DNA from: Callipepla californica brunnescens
Taxonomy: Eukaryota > Chordata > Aves > Galliformes > Odontophoridae
Assembly: GCA_023055505.1 (NCBI GenBank)
Contig: JALIRH010000007.1
Location: 17,156,273 to 17,220,272 of the forward strand
Length of the DNA: 64,000 bases
Direction of reading: 5' to 3'
The notes beneath the pieces were generated by a model, which worked only from the letters and a program-made list of their open reading frames with translations, did no database searches and was not told the origin of the DNA. Of the stretch, positions 59,246 through 64,000 are shown piece after piece; positions within the stretch are counted from its first letter, which is position 1; the number at the start of each line of letters is the position of its first letter. The translations under genes were made by a program, and so were the position numbers.

Positions 59246-62200
59246 ATGGTGAGCGGGCGGGGGGAGCGGCACGGCACGGCGCGGCCCGCCGCTGGGGGCT
59301 GCCCTGCCTTCCTCGTGTTGCCCTCCGCTGCCCCGGGGCCGCCTGGGCTCCTCGGGCGGCCTTGGCGGTTTAGCGGTGCCGGCTGCCCCGCCGGAGCTCA
59401 GCTATTCGTTGGCATCGCAGCGTCACGCCTCTGGTGTCGTTCCGGAGCTCTTGAAGCTCCTTAACGCCGTGAGTCCAAACTTGGGTTTGATCGTTGCGCT
59501 GATCCTCCCGCGTAGGGAGGAGAAGCGAGCTGCTTCGTGGCTCTGTCGCAGGTCAGCTGTAGCTGCCGGACCTGTTTTGCAGTGTCATCTCCGCGCTGGA
59601 CGCGCACCGGCGCCGTGCAGTTCAGCCCGCGTTCAGCTGCTGCTCAGCTCAGCTTTGCTTCGCTGAAGCGATCCGATATCCTGAGCTGCTGCCTTGAGTC
59701 CTTAGGAAATGGCTCTTGAGCTCTGTGGGAAACAGCACACAGTTGCTGACTGCAGGAGCTAATACTGACCTGTGCAAATAAGCTGCTCTCGTGTTTTGCA
59801 GGCGTTTTCTAAAGCTTTGCAAACAAATTGCCATCGGGGACTGGGCTGACTTCTTTTTAGGGGTCGCTGTCTGGCTCAGGTGTTTGCTGCTTCCACTGTT
59901 GACCTTTTGGTTGCTTGGTTTGGTCCTGCTTTTCTCATGGAAAAATCGCTTGAGCTGATCAGCACAGGGTGAGGGCGGCTCACCTTTTAAGCAGGATATT
60001 GCTGCTCGCTGTTAGATGTGACAGCTGACAAGTTGCAGGAGGAAGGCCGGTGGCGTAAAGATGACCAGGATGGAATTTCATAACATAAGCAGTAGCTACA
60101 GTACAGTATTCTCTGAACTTCAGAAGCTAGAACTATAGCTTACATTTTGTCAGGAAGGGTGGAAGGAGCCAGGCTTTTCAAACTGAAACCTGCCTAGCAT
60201 ACGGTCTCAGGTGCTGCCTGTGCGTGGTGATGTTTGCTTTGGCAGTGTTTGTTCATTTGTATTAGCAAAAGCATGGGGGTTTTGCAGATAATAAATGGCA
60301 GAGGGTTTGTTAGTAGAGACCAGTTAACCATGCAGTCGCAATGTGAGCTAATCACTGGTAATTATGGAGAAAGTGTTGCTTGTGCTGCCACAACTACCTG
60401 AAGCAAACCTTTCGTATGAGACTTCAGCTCATGTATAGCCTCAGCAGAGAGGATACAATGATGAAAGTCAAATTTGGGTCATTATGAGCTTTGTAATGCT
60501 CAAAGCTGTTAGGCTTTGCTAGGACTTCATAGGGTGTTGTACTTTTTGTTTGGATTGAGAGCACGTTTAAGTTTTGAAGAGCGTTTAATGATATTAGAAG
60601 CAGTTGGTACAGAACCATGACTGGTTTTTGACTCTGCAGTGGAGGAGATGTAGGTCGGCTGGAGCTGAGACAATGGGAAGGAAATCAGGACTCCTGAGCA
60701 GTTAGGGAAACAAAGTCTATGAGTGCTAGGTAGACTTCATTCAACTTCAAAACCTGAGTACTTCCAGTTCTTACCACTACTTGGCTTAAAATTTATGTAC
60801 GTGCTTTAACATAGGTTAAAGCTTTTAGTGAGTGCGCCTTTCTGCTCAGGGAGATAGCGTGTTGGTTAAGTTTAGAAATAGCTCTACCAGTCTCTGCTTT
60901 TTGTAAATAAAACCAGACCTGCTGTGCCCAGGCTGAGAGCTGACTGGGCATAACTCAGCCACGTGCCAGAAGCATTACATCTGCACCCTGTGCAGGCAGA
61001 GATGGGCCTTGTATCACCACAGTGCTGCAATAGTGCCCTTGCCAGAAGGCAGTTTCAGAGCTAGCTTGTCTGGCTGTCTCTGTCCAGCGTAGATGTAGTC
61101 CCAGTGAGCTGCAGTACTGTGGAGATAGGACAGCTGTAACTCCTGCAGCATGGCCTGCCTGCAGTCAAACTCTGTTAGTTACTACTTGCTCAGCTGTAAC
61201 TCTTCTGGTACTTTGGGAAAATCTTTGGTGTTAGGGTGTATTTTTTTGGTGCTGACATGTTACCGATGCTCACAATGTGTTTAATTTTAACAAGGCCCTT
61301 GTTAGGTTGAAGGTCTTATTTAAAGTCTTTCTTGTTTAGCTTATCTCATAGTAGTATTGTAAACAAAACCAGCTGTCACGTTGTCATATTAGCTTCTTCA
61401 CTGCTTTTACATTAAGGTGTCTTCCTTAAATTTTCATACATGATTCTTTGAGATTGCCCATGTCCCATAATTTTCACAAAGCAGCTTTTTTCTTCTCTGA
61501 GAAATAATCTTTTTCTTCTTTCCAGAACACTAAACAAATCAAAACTATCGGTTGCCTTTACAGTGAGAAGGTAGCGATTAATCTTAATGTCTTACACCAA
61601 GCACGCTACTACAGTACTAAAGCTTTGATTCTGTGTCTTGAGCACTGGGTGTTCTTAGCTGGGTATTGTGGCAGTGTGCTGATGTGTGTGTGGCTTAACA
61701 TAATTAGTCTGTATTGGGTTGATAGGGCTGGAGTGCAAAACAACGCACTGGGTTAACAGGGAAGTGCAAACAACGCCAGTTAATTTAAGATGAAGTTTGA
61801 TCAGCAGTTAAGACTGATCAGTGGGCATGAAGAGGTGGAGGTGGGAAGAGGTGTGGGTTGTGTGTGGTGGTGTGGTTTTTTTCTTGGGTATCCGTACCAG
61901 CTGTGCGTTATAGAAGTTCTGCTGGGACTTGGCAGACTCTGTAATCACACTGAACTGTTCTCTACTAGGCAGAAGCTGAAGAAGATTGTCACTCTGATTT
62001 GGTAAGAACGGATGACAATGAAAGATCTGGTGAAGCAAACCTTCAGGTATGTCTTCTTTGCTAGAATTTTATCACAAACATAGCACTGCTGTGATTCAAA
62101 CTGTGCTGCTTGTGCTCATTTGGTTACCACGTATTTGTTGATTTGACATGCATAATCTCTGCCCCTCCGAAAGGGAAGTAGTTGAATTTTGCATCATGTT

Positions 62201-63510
62201 CCAAGAGCGCAAATCGGATGCAAGTTGTCTGTACAGATGAAATTTGTGTCAGATTTAGAACTTCTTTGAAGAACTGTAGAAATCAGACAGCAATTTCTGT
62301 AAGGATTAAACTCAGGTTTAATTTGTCACTTTGTTCTGGAGCAGAAAGTTGATAAAAGCAGTCTGATAGAAAAGCACATTTTCTTACATTACTTGCTCTC
62401 TATGTAGCTGCTCTCCAGAAGCCTTGACAATTGCAACAGTTAGAGCATGACTTCAAAGATACTGGAAGAACACACAGCAAAAATGACTTGTCTTGTTTCA
62501 CAGAGCATAATACTTCATTTTAAAAAGAGAAAGGAGAGTAAGGCCTCGGATGTACTTTATTCCAAATAACAGCCTTAATTTTCATGAAATTTAGCATGCT
62601 TATGTACAGAAATTAACAGAATTCTCTGTTTTAAAGAACTTTTCTTCTGAGGTGGATGGTCCAGGTGGACAGTGCAGATAAAGGCATTTGTTATGGAACA
62701 ATACTGAACAAATATATGTGTACTTAAAAAAACCAGTCTACAAAACGATGGCTAATTCTCCATGTCTAAATTGACTTTAAGACTTGTAAATATAAAGCAT
62801 AATCTTGAAATTCTCTTTTGGGTCATTATTATATCATCTCTGATTGGAAGGCATACTGTCTGAATATGTGGTACTAACCCAGAATGTAATGTAATTTTGT
62901 AGGCAGAGCTGCAGATGTTCAGAGCTCAGTGGATGTTTGAGCTTGCCCCAGGTGTGAGTTCTAGTGGGTTGGAACCTCTGCCATGCAGAACATCATCAAG
63001 GGGACCTGGAGTGAAGCCTGGAGATACCAAAGGGAAACAGGAGACAGCAAAAGAGGAGAAGGTACAAAAATACTTGTTTTCTGGCCCAGTGTTGTGTTGT
63101 ATTTTCTCCTAATTTTTTTCAACTATATTTCAATGGTCATATTTATTTCCTAAGAAGAGGAATAACATAGACTATTTTTTGGCTTCTTTCCATCTCCTGA
63201 GTTTCTTTAGGAGTGGATAGTTTAATTATATATTTTTTAACTTGTCTGAATCTTTTTCTTTAAAAAAAATGACATGGAGAGATTGTTTGGGAGTTTGTTT
63301 GCACTTGAATATGTCTTGACATTTTATTGATGGAGGTATTTCATTCATCTCACTTGTAGGATAGAGTATGTAAGGTGAAAATAATTCTAAGTCAAAAGAC
63401 ATTGCACTTGGATTTGCAGTGAACTTAAGAAGTGTTCTGTGTAATTGTACAGGCAAAAGAACTTTTCCTGAAGGCAGTGGAAGAAGAGCAAAATGGGGCC
63501 CTTTATGAAG
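59246..63510 (+). CDS. FBXO9: F-box only protein 9, N-terminal part (FBXO9; gene continues past the window)
   Basis: FBXO9 is an SCF (SKP1-CUL1-F-box) substrate receptor with an N-terminal TPR-type region before its F-box. Exons here, plus strand: 59246-59248 (just the ATG, then donor GTGAGC), 61969-62046, 62903-63061, 63453-63510. They join in phase: 99 complete codons plus one base. The protein opens [11 protein letters not shown], then [16 protein letters not shown], then [18 protein letters not shown], matching human FBXO9 as I recall it. The 63453-63510 exon begins the TPR region. The F-box, and everything after, lies beyond the right edge. The first coding exon holds only the Met codon, which is why no ORF is visible there. 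It shares the CpG promoter with CILK1. Confidence 0.93.
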
Positions 63511-64000
63511 GTAATGAGGAAATCTACAGTGAATGCCCTTGCTGCAGAATAGCAGGCTGGTTTATGTACAAAACTGCATGGTAACAGTCATCTTAAACTG
63601 AAGGCTAATCGTAATTTGAGAGCTCAGTTATTTGGATAAGCAAACAGAGTAGGTATGAAAAGAATCATTGTATCACAGATTGAAGTAAAGCTAAAGGGTG
63701 TTCAAGGAGAGAATTTCCAGATTTCAGACAAAACATGAGAGTATTTTGAAATGTAACAGCATTGCACTGAATGTCATGCACTCTTTCTCAGTTGAATTTT
63801 ATTTGTGACATGAAGAAACAAAACTGTACCTACGCATACATCCTTATGAGACCTTAGTAACAAGGCCCTATACTAGACGCATACCTGAGTGTGTGCTGGG
63901 ACGTCTGTTCCCAGACCACGCTTCTATTTGCTGACCTGGCCCAGTTCACCAGAACCCAGTGACATTTTAAGCCTGCTTCTGAAATCTGCTGATAGCTGAC
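63511..64000 (+). other. FBXO9 intron, to window edge
   Basis: Follows the donor GTAATG after the fourth coding exon. No further exon is recognised before the window ends. Confidence 0.8.

Larger units (their letters stand above)
58440..59350. promoter_or_regulatory. Bidirectional CpG-island promoter of CILK1 and FBXO9
   Basis: A strongly GC- and CpG-rich block lies between the head-to-head genes; the CILK1 exon 1 donor and the FBXO9 ATG are about 500 bp apart. Motifs: 58856-58872 reads ACTACAGCTCCCGGCAG, a near-perfect ZNF143/STAF site (ACTACAnnTCCC). ATGGCCGCC (58840-58848) and AAGATGGCTGCC (59086-59097) fit YY1. No TATA box is apparent. Such motif sets are typical of bidirectional housekeeping promoters. 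Confidence 0.85.

Noticed and set aside
58474..59464. Several long overlapping open frames around the CILK1/FBXO9 island
   Set aside because: High GC lowers stop frequency and frames are open on both strands; only the real exon and uORF have support.

Overview
The window is vertebrate nuclear DNA, almost certainly from a galliform bird. The evidence is compact introns, about twenty CR1 LINE copies (the dominant bird retrotransposon) and proteins close to chicken sequences as I remember them. Small differences from the remembered chicken alpha-GST suggest a relative such as turkey or quail rather than chicken, but I cannot prove this from sequence alone.

Layout, left to right. 0-1.8 kb: no recognised gene, with a GC/CpG-rich block at 1.24-1.76 kb. 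2.0-9.0 kb, 14.5-24.6 kb and 34.7-41.2 kb: three complete alpha-class glutathione S-transferase genes, all on the minus strand. Each has six coding exons with identical phases (87, 52, 133, 142 and 132 bp plus a variable last exon) and predicts 221, 223 and 229 aa. Between them lie degenerate GST exon remnants (about 9.7 kb, 29.0 kb and 32.2 kb), so the cluster has gained and lost copies. 41.7-58.7 kb: CILK1 (formerly ICK), minus strand, 13 coding exons, 622 aa. 58.4-59.4 kb: a CpG-rich promoter between CILK1 and FBXO9. 59.2 kb to the right edge: the first four coding exons of FBXO9, plus strand, continuing beyond the window. The order GSTA cluster - CILK1 - FBXO9 matches human 6p12.

The three GST proteins conjugate glutathione to electrophiles and are the detoxification module. 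CILK1 is a ciliary CMGC kinase and FBXO9 an SCF ubiquitin-ligase receptor; these two share a promoter region but no obvious pathway with the GSTs.

The rest is introns, 3' UTR and intergenic DNA with many CR1 fragments in both orientations, one nested CR1-in-CR1, a decayed mariner transposase fragment, small LTR-like insertions and simple repeats. I found no prokaryote-type system, CRISPR array, tRNA or rRNA, and no strong case for a wholly new biological system. The most interesting points are the decayed GST copies, a tandem AP-1/MARE-type motif upstream of the middle GST, a Lys-for-Arg change at active-site position 15 of the third GST, a strong-context uORF in FBXO9, and a 114-bp TG...CA insertion with a perfect 5-bp target duplication.
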